Part shown: one piece after another, positions 36,442 through 43,705 of the stretch | How positions within the stretch are numbered: position 1 is the stretch's first letter | Layout of the letters: each line of letters begins with the position of its first letter | NCBI GenBank assembly: GCA_965248545.1 | Contig: OZ252110.1 | Coordinates: 248,001 to 312,000, forward strand | DNA: 64,000 nt | DNA from: Alteromonas_E sp965248545 | GTDB taxonomy: Bacteria > Pseudomonadota > Gammaproteobacteria > Enterobacterales > Alteromonadaceae | Direction of reading: 5' to 3' | Position numbers and translations under genes: made by a program | The notes under the pieces: generated by a model | What the model saw: only the letters and a program-made list of their open reading frames with translations | What the model was told of the DNA's origin: nothing | Databases searched by the model: none

Positions 36442-38133
36442 ATGTCACACAACGTCACTCAGAAGGCTGCTCAGCAACACCCTCGCCGCCCTAATATTCA
36501 ACATCAATGCGATGTTTTGATTATCGGCAGTGGTGCTGCTGGACTCAGTCTCGCCTTGAAACTCGCCGAGCATTGTAACGTTATTGTGTTGAGTAAAAGT
36601 GAACGCAGTGAAGGCTCAACCCGCTATGCACAAGGTGGCATTGCCGCTGTATTTGACGAAGATGACAGTATCGACGCGCACGTGGTTGATACATTGGACG
36701 CCGGTGCAGGGTTGTGTGAAGAACCGGTCGTGCGCTTTACAGCGGAGCGCGGCAAGGATTGCATGCAGTGGTTAATCAAATTTGGGATGCCATTTGACAC
36801 CGAACAAAGCGAAGACGGTAAAACCCGTTACCATTTAACCCGCGAAGGTGGCCACAGTCACCGCCGCATCCTGCATGCTGCAGATGCCACCGGCCAAGCG
36901 GTGCAAATGACATTAACCGAAGCTGCCAATCAGCACCCCAATATTCATATCTTCGAACGCTACAATGCGATCGATCTGATCAAAAGCCCAAACGATCACA
37001 ATGTTTGTATTGGCGCCTATGTGTGGTCACGGAACAAAGAGCACGTTGAAGTCATTCGCTGCCGTTTTGCTGCGCTGGCTTCTGGTGGAGCCAGCAAAGT
37101 GTATCAATACACGTCAAATCCAGATGTCTCCAGCGGCGATGGGATCGCCCTCGCGTGGCGCGCTGGATGCCGTGTTGCGAATATGGAATTTAATCAATTT
37201 CACCCGACCTGCTTATATCACCCGGAAGCGCGTAATTTTCTGATTACCGAGGCGTTGCGCGGTGAAGGCGCATTCTTGTGTCACGCTGATGGCACAAAAT
37301 TTATGCACAAGTTTGATGAACGAGCAGATTTGGCACCGCGCGATATCGTTGCGCGCGCGATCGATTTTGAAATGAAACGGATCGGGGCCGACTGTATGTA
37401 CCTCGATATCAGCCACAAACCTGCCGACTTTATTGTGAAGCACTTTCCGAATATTTATCGCAAGTGCCGCTCACTGGGAATCGACATCACGCGTCAGCCA
37501 ATTCCGGTAGTACCGGCCGCACATTACAGTTGCGGTGGGGTAATGACCGATTTAAATGCTAAAACCGATCTCGATAACGTTTATGCCATTGGCGAGGTTG
37601 CCTACACCGGTCTGCACGGTGCTAATCGGATGGCCAGTAATTCACTGCTCGAGTGTATTGTCTTTGCCCATGCGGCGGCTGATCACATCAGTGCACGACT
37701 GGCGAGTCAAACTGAGTATTGTGAGATCGCGCCGTGGGATGAAAGCCGCGTGACGGATTCAGACGAGGAAGTCATTATTCAGCACAACTGGCATGAACTG
37801 CGATTATTTATGTGGGACTACGTTGGCATTGTACGCACGACCAAGCGATTGGAACGGGCATTACGGCGAATCCAGTTGCTCGAACAAGAAATTGACGAGT
37901 ATTACGCCAACTTCCGGATCAGTAATAACTTGCTTGAGCTGCGTAACTTGGTGACGGTCGCTGAACTTATCGTGCGCTGCGCAATTGAGCGCAAAGAGAG
38001 TCGCGGACTGCACTACAATATCGACTATCCTGAGCTGTTAGAAAACAGTGGACCGACGGTGCTGAAACCAAAGAAAAGGCGAGTAATGGAGGCCGGCAGT
38101 TTATCGACCTCACCGCAGCGTGTTAACAGTTAA
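36442..38133 (+). CDS. nadB: L-aspartate oxidase
   Basis: This 563-residue FAD enzyme oxidises aspartate to iminoaspartate at the start of de novo NAD synthesis. The FAD-binding GSGAAGLSLALKLAE begins at residue 29. STRYAQGGIAAVF near 66, HTREGGHS-like TREGGHSHRRI near 133, and the C-terminal GANRMASNSLLE are family hallmarks. The pairing with divergent rpoE is widespread in gammaproteobacteria. Another NAD gene, nadE, lies at 41967. Its end overlaps the convergent MaoC-like gene by four bases. Confidence 0.96.
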   Translation: MSHNVTQKAAQQHPRRPNIQHQCDVLIIGSGAAGLSLALKLAEHCNVIVLSKSERSEGSTRYAQGGIAAVFDEDDSIDAHVVDTLDAGAGLCEEPVVRFTAERGKDCMQWLIKFGMPFDTEQSEDGKTRYHLTREGGHSHRRILHAADATGQAVQMTLTEAANQHPNIHIFERYNAIDLIKSPNDHNVCIGAYVWSRNKEHVEVIRCRFAALASGGASKVYQYTSNPDVSSGDGIALAWRAGCRVANMEFNQFHPTCLYHPEARNFLITEALRGEGAFLCHADGTKFMHKFDERADLAPRDIVARAIDFEMKRIGADCMYLDISHKPADFIVKHFPNIYRKCRSLGIDITRQPIPVVPAAHYSCGGVMTDLNAKTDLDNVYAIGEVAYTGLHGANRMASNSLLECIVFAHAAADHISARLASQTEYCEIAPWDESRVTDSDEEVIIQHNWHELRLFMWDYVGIVRTTKRLERALRRIQLLEQEIDEYYANFRISNNLLELRNLVTVAELIVRCAIERKESRGLHYNIDYPELLENSGPTVLKPKKRRVMEAGSLSTSPQRVNS

Positions 38134-39002
38134 AGCGCGCAGACCTGACCGCTCAACACGAGTTGTTTGTGCACTTGTTTTGCCGCTTGATGCAACTCAA
38201 ATCGACTGGTTTGACTGGTTTCAGCGTCGAGGCGCAAATCGACCTGCTGCGGTAACAACGCCGCGGCCATAAAAGTGGCATCAATTCGATGTGCCTTGAA
38301 AGGCGATTGCCAGTGTTTCTCCACCACGCTCACAGCCATTGCTAACGTGTGCATGCCATGGGCAATATTGCGTGGAAAACCAAACAGTTTGGCACTCAGC
38401 GGCCACAAATGAATGGGGTTGTAGTCACCGCTAATAGCGGCATATTGCCTGCCGATGGCACTACTCAAGTCAAATTGCGTTTGACTGTAGTGCGGTTCCA
38501 AATGTTCGATTGGCGCAGAATTATCGTCCTGTGCAGTAATTTCCGACGGCATATTGCACCGATAGAGGTACTCTCCAGTTGCGACGCATACCACCTCTTG
38601 TTGTTGACGCATAGTGACAGTTACAAGTACCAGCAACCCTTTGCGATGATGTTTAACCATCGAAAGTTTGGCGCTTAATGTTAGGTCAGCTTTTTTCATC
38701 GGCGCCAACACATCAATGTGATTACCCAGATGAACGAGCCCCAACAATGGGAACGGTGATTGCTCACCCAGTAATAGCTCCAGTTGCAGCGATAACCCCA
38801 ATACCTGAGGATAACAAGGGTGCATAGTCTTGTGATACCAACCATGCATTAAATGATATTTGTCGAGGTGTTCAGCAAACGCTGCATAGTGAAAAACTTT
38901 CTCTATTGCATTGCCAGGTAAAGGAATTGGACTGTCAGCAGACTTAAACACCTCAATTTTAGGCAAATCTGCACGTTTCAAAGCAGCTTTTAGTAATGAC
39001 AC
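38130..39002 (-). CDS. MaoC-like dehydratase-fold protein
   Basis: This 290-residue protein appears to be a double hot-dog. Residues about 190-270 carry the MaoC hydratase-type segment SGDYNPIHLWPLSAKLFGF followed by IAHGMHTLA. The N-terminal half (residues 35-150) is weaker and probably degenerate. It may hydrate or bind acyl-CoA or acyl-ACP chains; substrate unknown. The start is GTG at 39002 with AAGGAAG four bases upstream. It overlaps ygfX by 13 bases, so it belongs to the sdhE-ygfX operon, an unusual partner. Confidence 0.8.
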   Translation of the reverse strand: MSLLKAALKRADLPKIEVFKSADSPIPLPGNAIEKVFHYAAFAEHLDKYHLMHGWYHKTMHPCYPQVLGLSLQLELLLGEQSPFPLLGLVHLGNHIDVLAPMKKADLTLSAKLSMVKHHRKGLLVLVTVTMRQQQEVVCVATGEYLYRCNMPSEITAQDDNSAPIEHLEPHYSQTQFDLSSAIGRQYAAISGDYNPIHLWPLSAKLFGFPRNIAHGMHTLAMAVSVVEKHWQSPFKAHRIDATFMAAALLPQQVDLRLDAETSQTSRFELHQAAKQVHKQLVLSGQVCAL

Positions 39003-39439
39003 GAGTCTTCCTTGTTTTCTGCGTGCTGAAGCGTGATTCGATAACCCAAACCACGCCTATCGGTATCTGACAATTTGGACAGTAATAACAAAAAATGTCT
39101 AGTCTCACGTTTTTGATGCGCCACTGCTTCAAGCTCCAGCCAAACCCAATACAAACCGATCCGTGTATTGTTGCCAATCCGCCACAGTTGCTCTGATAGC
39201 CCGATGTAAACGCCGTTCTGCTGGTTGAATCGCAATTCAAGCTGCTGTCGGTCACTCAGGTGCAACACTAAACAGACGAAAATAACGGCGATAGCGGTTG
39301 CAACAATAGCGACAGAGGGCTGTCGCAGAGAGCCAACCTGCAGGCTCGCCATTAAGGGCATAAACGTGATCATTCCCGCTAACAGTACTGCGACTGGAAA
39401 CGGGAAACCTATCGAATAGGCTAGCTTAGACCTTAACAC
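38990..39439 (-). CDS. YgfX-like inner-membrane protein
   Basis: The 149-residue protein has two close membrane segments, about residues 12-34 and 41-62, and a soluble C-terminal part with several tryptophans and arginines. Topology, length and the location just after sdhE match YgfX (CptA), which in E. coli acts as a toxin on FtsZ and MreB and is paired with SdhE (CptB). The sequence itself is weakly conserved, so the identification rests mainly on position and topology. It overlaps sdhE by 14 bases and the MaoC-like gene by 13. Confidence 0.7.
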   Translation of the reverse strand: MLRSKLAYSIGFPFPVAVLLAGMITFMPLMASLQVGSLRQPSVAIVATAIAVIFVCLVLHLSDRQQLELRFNQQNGVYIGLSEQLWRIGNNTRIGLYWVWLELEAVAHQKRETRHFLLLLSKLSDTDRRGLGYRITLQHAENKEDSCHY

Positions 39440-39677
39440 GCGATAAGATGTGCTCGATCATTGCTTTGAATTCAGGATCTTCGCAAGCTTGGTGGCCCAT
39501 AAACCAGGCATATAAATCTGGATCATCGGCGGTAAGTAAGCGCTCAAATTGCTCCTGTTGATGTTCATCGAGGTCATGGAAACCATTTTCAACAAATGGC
39601 ATTAACAATACGTCCAACTCTAGCATACCGCGTCGACAAGCCCACTTGAGTCGCGCATAACGTTTATCCGAAAACAT
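39426..39677 (-). CDS. sdhE: FAD assembly factor SdhE
   Basis: This 83-residue helical protein helps attach FAD covalently to succinate dehydrogenase. The RGMLELDVLL motif is at residues 15-24 (with the key RGMxE residues), followed by FERLLTADDPDLYAWFMGH. It is encoded divergently from ygfZ, as in E. coli. A second proposed role, as antitoxin to YgfX, is disputed. Confidence 0.93.
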   Translation of the reverse strand: MFSDKRYARLKWACRRGMLELDVLLMPFVENGFHDLDEHQQEQFERLLTADDPDLYAWFMGHQACEDPEFKAMIEHILSRVKV

Positions 39678-39830
39678 TCATTTACCTTCTATTTTTTTCT
39701 GACCGCACTATAGCATGAGCCAGTATGGAAGTTTACTGCCCAACGGCACAGAAAGTTCAGCAAATTGTGCTTGTGTTCAATCAATCAACCCCCATTATTC
39801 TCTTCATTGATTCATGTCTTACGGTTGTTT

Positions 39831-40787
39831 ATGTCTTCTATTCAATTGCCCGATAACTTTTTTTGCCAACTCGACGAGGTCGGTATTATTTCTTTGTCTG
39901 GTGAGCAAGCAGATAGTTACTTACAAGGACAAATCACTGCGAATGTCGACGCCATCACTGCTTCAGTTGCGGGGTTAGCATGCCATTGCGACTTCAAAGG
40001 CAAAATGTGGAATGCCGGCTGGTTGGTTCGCCACGCAGACAGCTTGGACTTTACGGTGCAAGCAAGTGCCCTACCCGAGTGTTTAGCACAGCTAAACAAA
40101 TACGGTGTGTTTTCAAAGGTCGATATCGCCGATAGTTCTGAGCAAAAACACTTATTTGGACTAGTCGGTCAGCAAGCGCTCGAGGCGCTCTCTGCTTTGG
40201 TTGAGGAACTTCCAACCCAACATCTAGGGGTGGCTCACTTTGCCAACGGCTGGATACTGGCGCTCGAAGGCCATGAAGCGATGCGCTATTTATTGTGTAC
40301 GCAGGATCCCGCTGCACTGAAGGAACTATTGGCGTCGGTACCAGAAGTTTCCGCGCAATATTGGTATGCGCTCGATATTGAACGTGGGATTGCGCCGATA
40401 TACGGTCAAACCAGCAACGAGTTCGTTCCGCAAATGTTCAACATGCAAGCGCTGGACGCGATTGATTTCAAAAAAGGGTGTTACATGGGTCAGGAAGTAG
40501 TGGCCCGCACTAAGTACTTAGGTAAAAACAAGCGCGCGACCTACCGACTGATTGCGACAACTGAGTCAGATTCGCTCACAGTCGAACCAAGTGCTACTCT
40601 AGAGAAAGCAATCGAAGATAATTGGCGCAGAGGCGGAACGGTTGTTCACGCAGCGAACGTCGAAAATAAATTGTCGTTACTAGCGGTATTGAGCAATGAC
40701 ACACAAGTGGGTGACGTGCTGCGCTTAAAAGAATTCCCTGACGCACTGTTTACGGTTGCCGAACTCCCTTATGAATTGACCGAATAG
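39831..40787 (+). CDS. ygfZ: Folate-binding iron-sulphur assembly protein YgfZ
   Basis: This 318-residue relative of the glycine-cleavage T protein uses tetrahydrofolate to support certain iron-sulphur enzymes. The signature KGCYMGQE, with Cys217, is present. YLQGQITANVD near residue 25 and HCDFKGKMWN near 47 match the N-terminal family pattern. I chose ATG at 39831 over 39765, because the extra 22 residues do not fit the family and the usual start is just before IQLPDNFFCQ. It is divergent from sdhE. Confidence 0.93.
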   Translation: MSSIQLPDNFFCQLDEVGIISLSGEQADSYLQGQITANVDAITASVAGLACHCDFKGKMWNAGWLVRHADSLDFTVQASALPECLAQLNKYGVFSKVDIADSSEQKHLFGLVGQQALEALSALVEELPTQHLGVAHFANGWILALEGHEAMRYLLCTQDPAALKELLASVPEVSAQYWYALDIERGIAPIYGQTSNEFVPQMFNMQALDAIDFKKGCYMGQEVVARTKYLGKNKRATYRLIATTESDSLTVEPSATLEKAIEDNWRRGGTVVHAANVENKLSLLAVLSNDTQVGDVLRLKEFPDALFTVAELPYELTE

Positions 40788-40799
40788 AATGGAATATAG

Positions 40800-41282
40800 A
40801 TGATCAAAGACAATAGCGTAGTCACCATGCATTACACCGTTAGCACCGGCGACTCGGTAGAAATCGACTCCTCACGCAATGGCAACCCTCTCGTATTTTT
40901 GTACGGCCGAGGTTTCTTAGTCGCGGGCCTTGAAGAGGCCTTACTGGGCAAGCAAGTCGGCGACACGTTCGACATCACCGTAGAGCCAGAAAAAGCCTAC
41001 GGCGAACGTTACGACAATCTGGTTCAGGCAGTGCCTAAATCGATGTTTGAAGGCATGGATGTCGAAGTGGGCCTATCGTTCCGAGCTACGACTGACGAGG
41101 GTGAGCAGTCGGTCATGATCATTGATGTCACCGATGAGGAAGTGATTGTTGACGGCAACCACCCATTGGCTGGTGTCGAACTGACATTCGATGTTGAGAT
41201 CCTCGGCTTGCGCGACGCGACAGAAGAAGAAATTGCGCATGGACACGTACATGGAGAGGGAGGCTGTGAGCACTCCCACTAA
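40800..41282 (+). CDS. slyD: FKBP-type peptidyl-prolyl isomerase SlyD
   Basis: The 160-residue protein has an FKBP domain split by an insert-in-flap chaperone domain (about residues 65-130), as in SlyD: the first part contains DSSRNGNPLVFLYGRG and GDTFDITVEPEKAYGE, and the core closes with DGNHPLAGVELTFDVEI. The histidine-rich C-terminal tail is short (HGHVHGEGGCEHSH), but may bind nickel. It follows ygfZ by 12 bases and may be co-transcribed with it. Confidence 0.92.
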   Translation: MIKDNSVVTMHYTVSTGDSVEIDSSRNGNPLVFLYGRGFLVAGLEEALLGKQVGDTFDITVEPEKAYGERYDNLVQAVPKSMFEGMDVEVGLSFRATTDEGEQSVMIIDVTDEEVIVDGNHPLAGVELTFDVEILGLRDATEEEIAHGHVHGEGGCEHSH

Positions 41283-41285
41283 CCA

Positions 41286-41828
41286 CTAGCAGGATAGAGC
41301 CGCACCGCCTAAGTCTTCGTGGACGCCATCATTGTCTGCATCGGTACTGGCTCTTACTCGCCCTTGTAAAGTGACCATTAGAGCTCTGGCGTGTTTGGCC
41401 GCTCGGTCTTTGTGACAATGCAGGATAGTCGCGGTAATCATTGAGCCCCCGCTCGGAATAAACCGAATTGAGCCAGCCGGTCCAGTCATAACGTTGACAC
41501 CCGCTATGACACTGGTTGCAACCAGCAGTTCTTCGTTCGCATCGCGTGAACCATCAGCATTGAAATCAGGAAACACCATTTTGGCGTGGTTCCAATTGGT
41601 GGTACAGCTCGTGAAGTTCTGAGTCGGGCAAATAACCGTGTCGGCCTGCTGATCAATCGCAGTGTGGCGAGCGAACTGAATGACACCACTGAGCTCGTTA
41701 ATTTCACCGATGATGCGGTTCTGGATGAAAACTGACTGAATACCGGGCGCCACGGTGGTAATTACAATCGCAACGATTGCAATCGTAATCATCATCTCCG
41801 TTAATGTGACACCAAATTGCTTACGCAT
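41286..41828 (-). CDS. Type IV pilin-like minor pilin (FimT/GspH family)
   Basis: This 180-residue prepilin has the processing site after Gly6 (FGVTLTE, with Glu at mature position 5) and a hydrophobic N-terminal helix to about residue 30. The C-terminal GspH/FimT-type domain has cysteines at 67 and 75 and near the end. The segment DFNADGSRDANE (residues 88-99) has the spacing of a calcium-binding loop, and DADNDGVHED near 167 is another aspartate-rich loop. FimT/FimU-type pilins begin the pilus with PilV, W, X and PilY1. It is separated from those genes by the opposite-strand nadE-glnB. Confidence 0.85.
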   Translation of the reverse strand: MRKQFGVTLTEMMITIAIVAIVITTVAPGIQSVFIQNRIIGEINELSGVIQFARHTAIDQQADTVICPTQNFTSCTTNWNHAKMVFPDFNADGSRDANEELLVATSVIAGVNVMTGPAGSIRFIPSGGSMITATILHCHKDRAAKHARALMVTLQGRVRASTDADNDGVHEDLGGAALSC

Positions 41829-41966
41829 TTAACTTCGCCAAGTGATAATATCGTAAAGTAACAATACGCCAATTTAGCCTGAATTGGGTATGCGATTTCA
41901 ACCATAATTAGTATAGCCTATACCTCGAATAGGCAATTTCCGGAAAAATGGGGCACGCACAGACGA

Positions 41967-42818
41967 ATGGTCAATACAATGTTAAAGCAAAGTGTTATTG
42001 AAGAAATGAAGGTTTTGCCACATATCGATGTGGATTATGAAGTAGCTCGACGCGTCAGTTTCATTAAAACGCAGCTGCGCGACTCCGGCTTGAACAGTCT
42101 AGTGTTAGGTATTAGCGGTGGAATCGATTCCTGTACGCTGGGTCGATTGGCACAAATCGCCGTCAACGAGTTAAATCAGGAGCACAAAGAGACCTATCAG
42201 TTTATCGCGGTAAGGTTACCTTACAGTGCACAAGCAGATGAAGATGATGCACAACAGTCAATCGACTTTATTCAACCCAGCCAAACCGTTACGGTCAATG
42301 TACAGCCCGGCGCCGATGCGATCCATGCGGCGACCAGCAGTGCGCTAGCGGATACAGGTCTTTTACCTGCTAGTGAGGCAAAACAAGACTTTGTTAAAGG
42401 TAACGTGAAAGCCCGTACGCGTATGGTCATTCAATACGAAATCGCCGGTATGGTGGATGGTTTGGTGTTGGGAACAGACCATTCAGCAGAAAATATCACC
42501 GGTTTTTATACCAAATACGGCGACGGTGCGTGTGATTTAGCTCCCCTATTCGGTTTAAGCAAACGTCAAGTTAGACAAGTTGCCGCGCATTTAGGAGCTC
42601 CAGAAAAAATCATTCACAAAGCACCCACCGCCGATCTGGAAAGTTTGGATCCACAAAAAGCGGACGAAGCGGCATTAGGCCTAACCTACGAACAAATTGA
42701 TGATTTCCTCGAAGGTAAATCTCAAGATGATGCAGTTGCAGAGAGACTGCTGTATATCTATAAAAGTACGCAACACAAACGTATCCCTATCCCTACAATT
42801 TACGATGGTGAAGAATAA
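41967..42818 (+). CDS. nadE: Ammonia-dependent NAD synthetase
   Basis: This 283-residue enzyme amidates deamido-NAD to NAD using ATP. The PP-loop SGGIDS is at residues 50-55, GTDHSAENITGFYTKYGDG is near residue 170, and the KAPTADL motif is near 220. It lacks the N-terminal nitrilase domain, so it should use free ammonia. It abuts glnB with no gap, linking NAD synthesis to nitrogen sensing. Confidence 0.95.
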   Translation: MVNTMLKQSVIEEMKVLPHIDVDYEVARRVSFIKTQLRDSGLNSLVLGISGGIDSCTLGRLAQIAVNELNQEHKETYQFIAVRLPYSAQADEDDAQQSIDFIQPSQTVTVNVQPGADAIHAATSSALADTGLLPASEAKQDFVKGNVKARTRMVIQYEIAGMVDGLVLGTDHSAENITGFYTKYGDGACDLAPLFGLSKRQVRQVAAHLGAPEKIIHKAPTADLESLDPQKADEAALGLTYEQIDDFLEGKSQDDAVAERLLYIYKSTQHKRIPIPTIYDGEE

Positions 42819-43157
42819 ATGAAAAAAGTAGAAGCTATCATTAAGCCGTTCAAGCTTGACGACGTGCGAGAAGCACTGTCTTCAATCGGTGCGACAGGTT
42901 TAACCGTCAGTGAAGTGAAAGGCTTTGGTCGTCAGAAAGGCCACACGGAAATGTACCGCGGTGCTGAGTATCAGGTTGATTTTCTGCCGAAAATGAAACT
43001 CGAGCTAGTCGTATCTGACGATTTAGTCGACCAAACTGTCGAAGCAATCGTTGAAAATGCGAAAACGGGTAAAATTGGTGATGGTAAGGTGTTTGTGTAT
43101 AACGTTGAGCACGCCGTCCGTATCCGCACGGGTGAAGAAGGAGACGAAGCCGTTTAG
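42819..43157 (+). CDS. glnB: Nitrogen regulatory protein P-II
   Basis: This 112-residue PII signal protein senses 2-oxoglutarate and ATP/ADP and controls glutamine synthetase and nitrogen regulators. The T loop with the uridylylation site Tyr51 reads YRGAEYQVDF, and the C-terminal GDGKVFVYNVEHAVRIRTGE is conserved. Its ATG follows directly on the nadE stop, so the two are surely co-expressed. Confidence 0.96.
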   Translation: MKKVEAIIKPFKLDDVREALSSIGATGLTVSEVKGFGRQKGHTEMYRGAEYQVDFLPKMKLELVVSDDLVDQTVEAIVENAKTGKIGDGKVFVYNVEHAVRIRTGEEGDEAV

Positions 43158-43178
43158 TTGCCTTCCTCCCTGCTTTAT

Positions 43179-43203
43179 CAGCGCATCAGGTTGTGATGCG
43201 CTG
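43179..43203. terminator. Hairpin between convergent glnB and pilE
   Basis: Ten-base perfect arms CAGCGCATCA and TGATGCGCTG with a five-base loop lie 21 bases after glnB and 17 bases after the pilE-like gene. No T run follows on either strand, so termination efficiency is uncertain; the position between convergent genes supports the role. Confidence 0.55.
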
Positions 43204-43219
43204 TAGCAGACCGATTCGG

Positions 43220-43705
43220 TTAACAACTCCAGCAATACTCAGCTGCGCTGATGTTCCCGTCGTTATTTTTATCCCACGCCTTGCGTCCATCACTGAACAC
43301 GAATAATGCACCATCACCCGCTTGTTCGGTGCCACTGACTGGCGTGGCTTTGACCCGGAAGCTGATGCCATTGGCCGCTACCGTATCAATGGTTAAGTCA
43401 TAACGTTTATCCGCAGCAGCTTCCCCCGCTGGAGAGTGAGCGGCAAAGATAGCGGGTGAACCGGTATTGGCGCCTCCAGAGGCTGCTCCCTCGTAGGTAT
43501 AGTTAGCAGCTTTGTGGCGTTCCATTGCCGCGGCAAACGCCATCAAATCGGCTTGAGCTGTACCGCGGTTACTGGTTTTCAGCATCCCTTGATACGATGG
43601 GTAAGCGATGGCCGTGATAATGCCGACAATCGCGACCACAATCATTAACTCAACCAAGGTAAAACCTGCGCGCTTCAAGCGCTTATCGTTTGCGTTATTT
43701 TGCAT
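43220..43705 (-). CDS. pilE: PilE-like minor type IV pilin with EF-hand-like C-terminal loop
   Basis: The protein has 161 residues. The prepilin site lies after Gly14 (AGFTLVELMIVVAIVGI), with Glu at mature position 5. The body is a typical minor pilin of the PilE class. The C-terminus has a complete EF-hand-type loop, DKNNDGNISAAE (residues 145-156), directly followed by CWSC, whose two cysteines may form the D-region disulphide. It starts one base after the pilY1 stop overlap and ends the pilVWXY1E cluster. Confidence 0.9.
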   Translation of the reverse strand: MQNNANDKRLKRAGFTLVELMIVVAIVGIITAIAYPSYQGMLKTSNRGTAQADLMAFAAAMERHKAANYTYEGAASGGANTGSPAIFAAHSPAGEAAADKRYDLTIDTVAANGISFRVKATPVSGTEQAGDGALFVFSDGRKAWDKNNDGNISAAEYCWSC

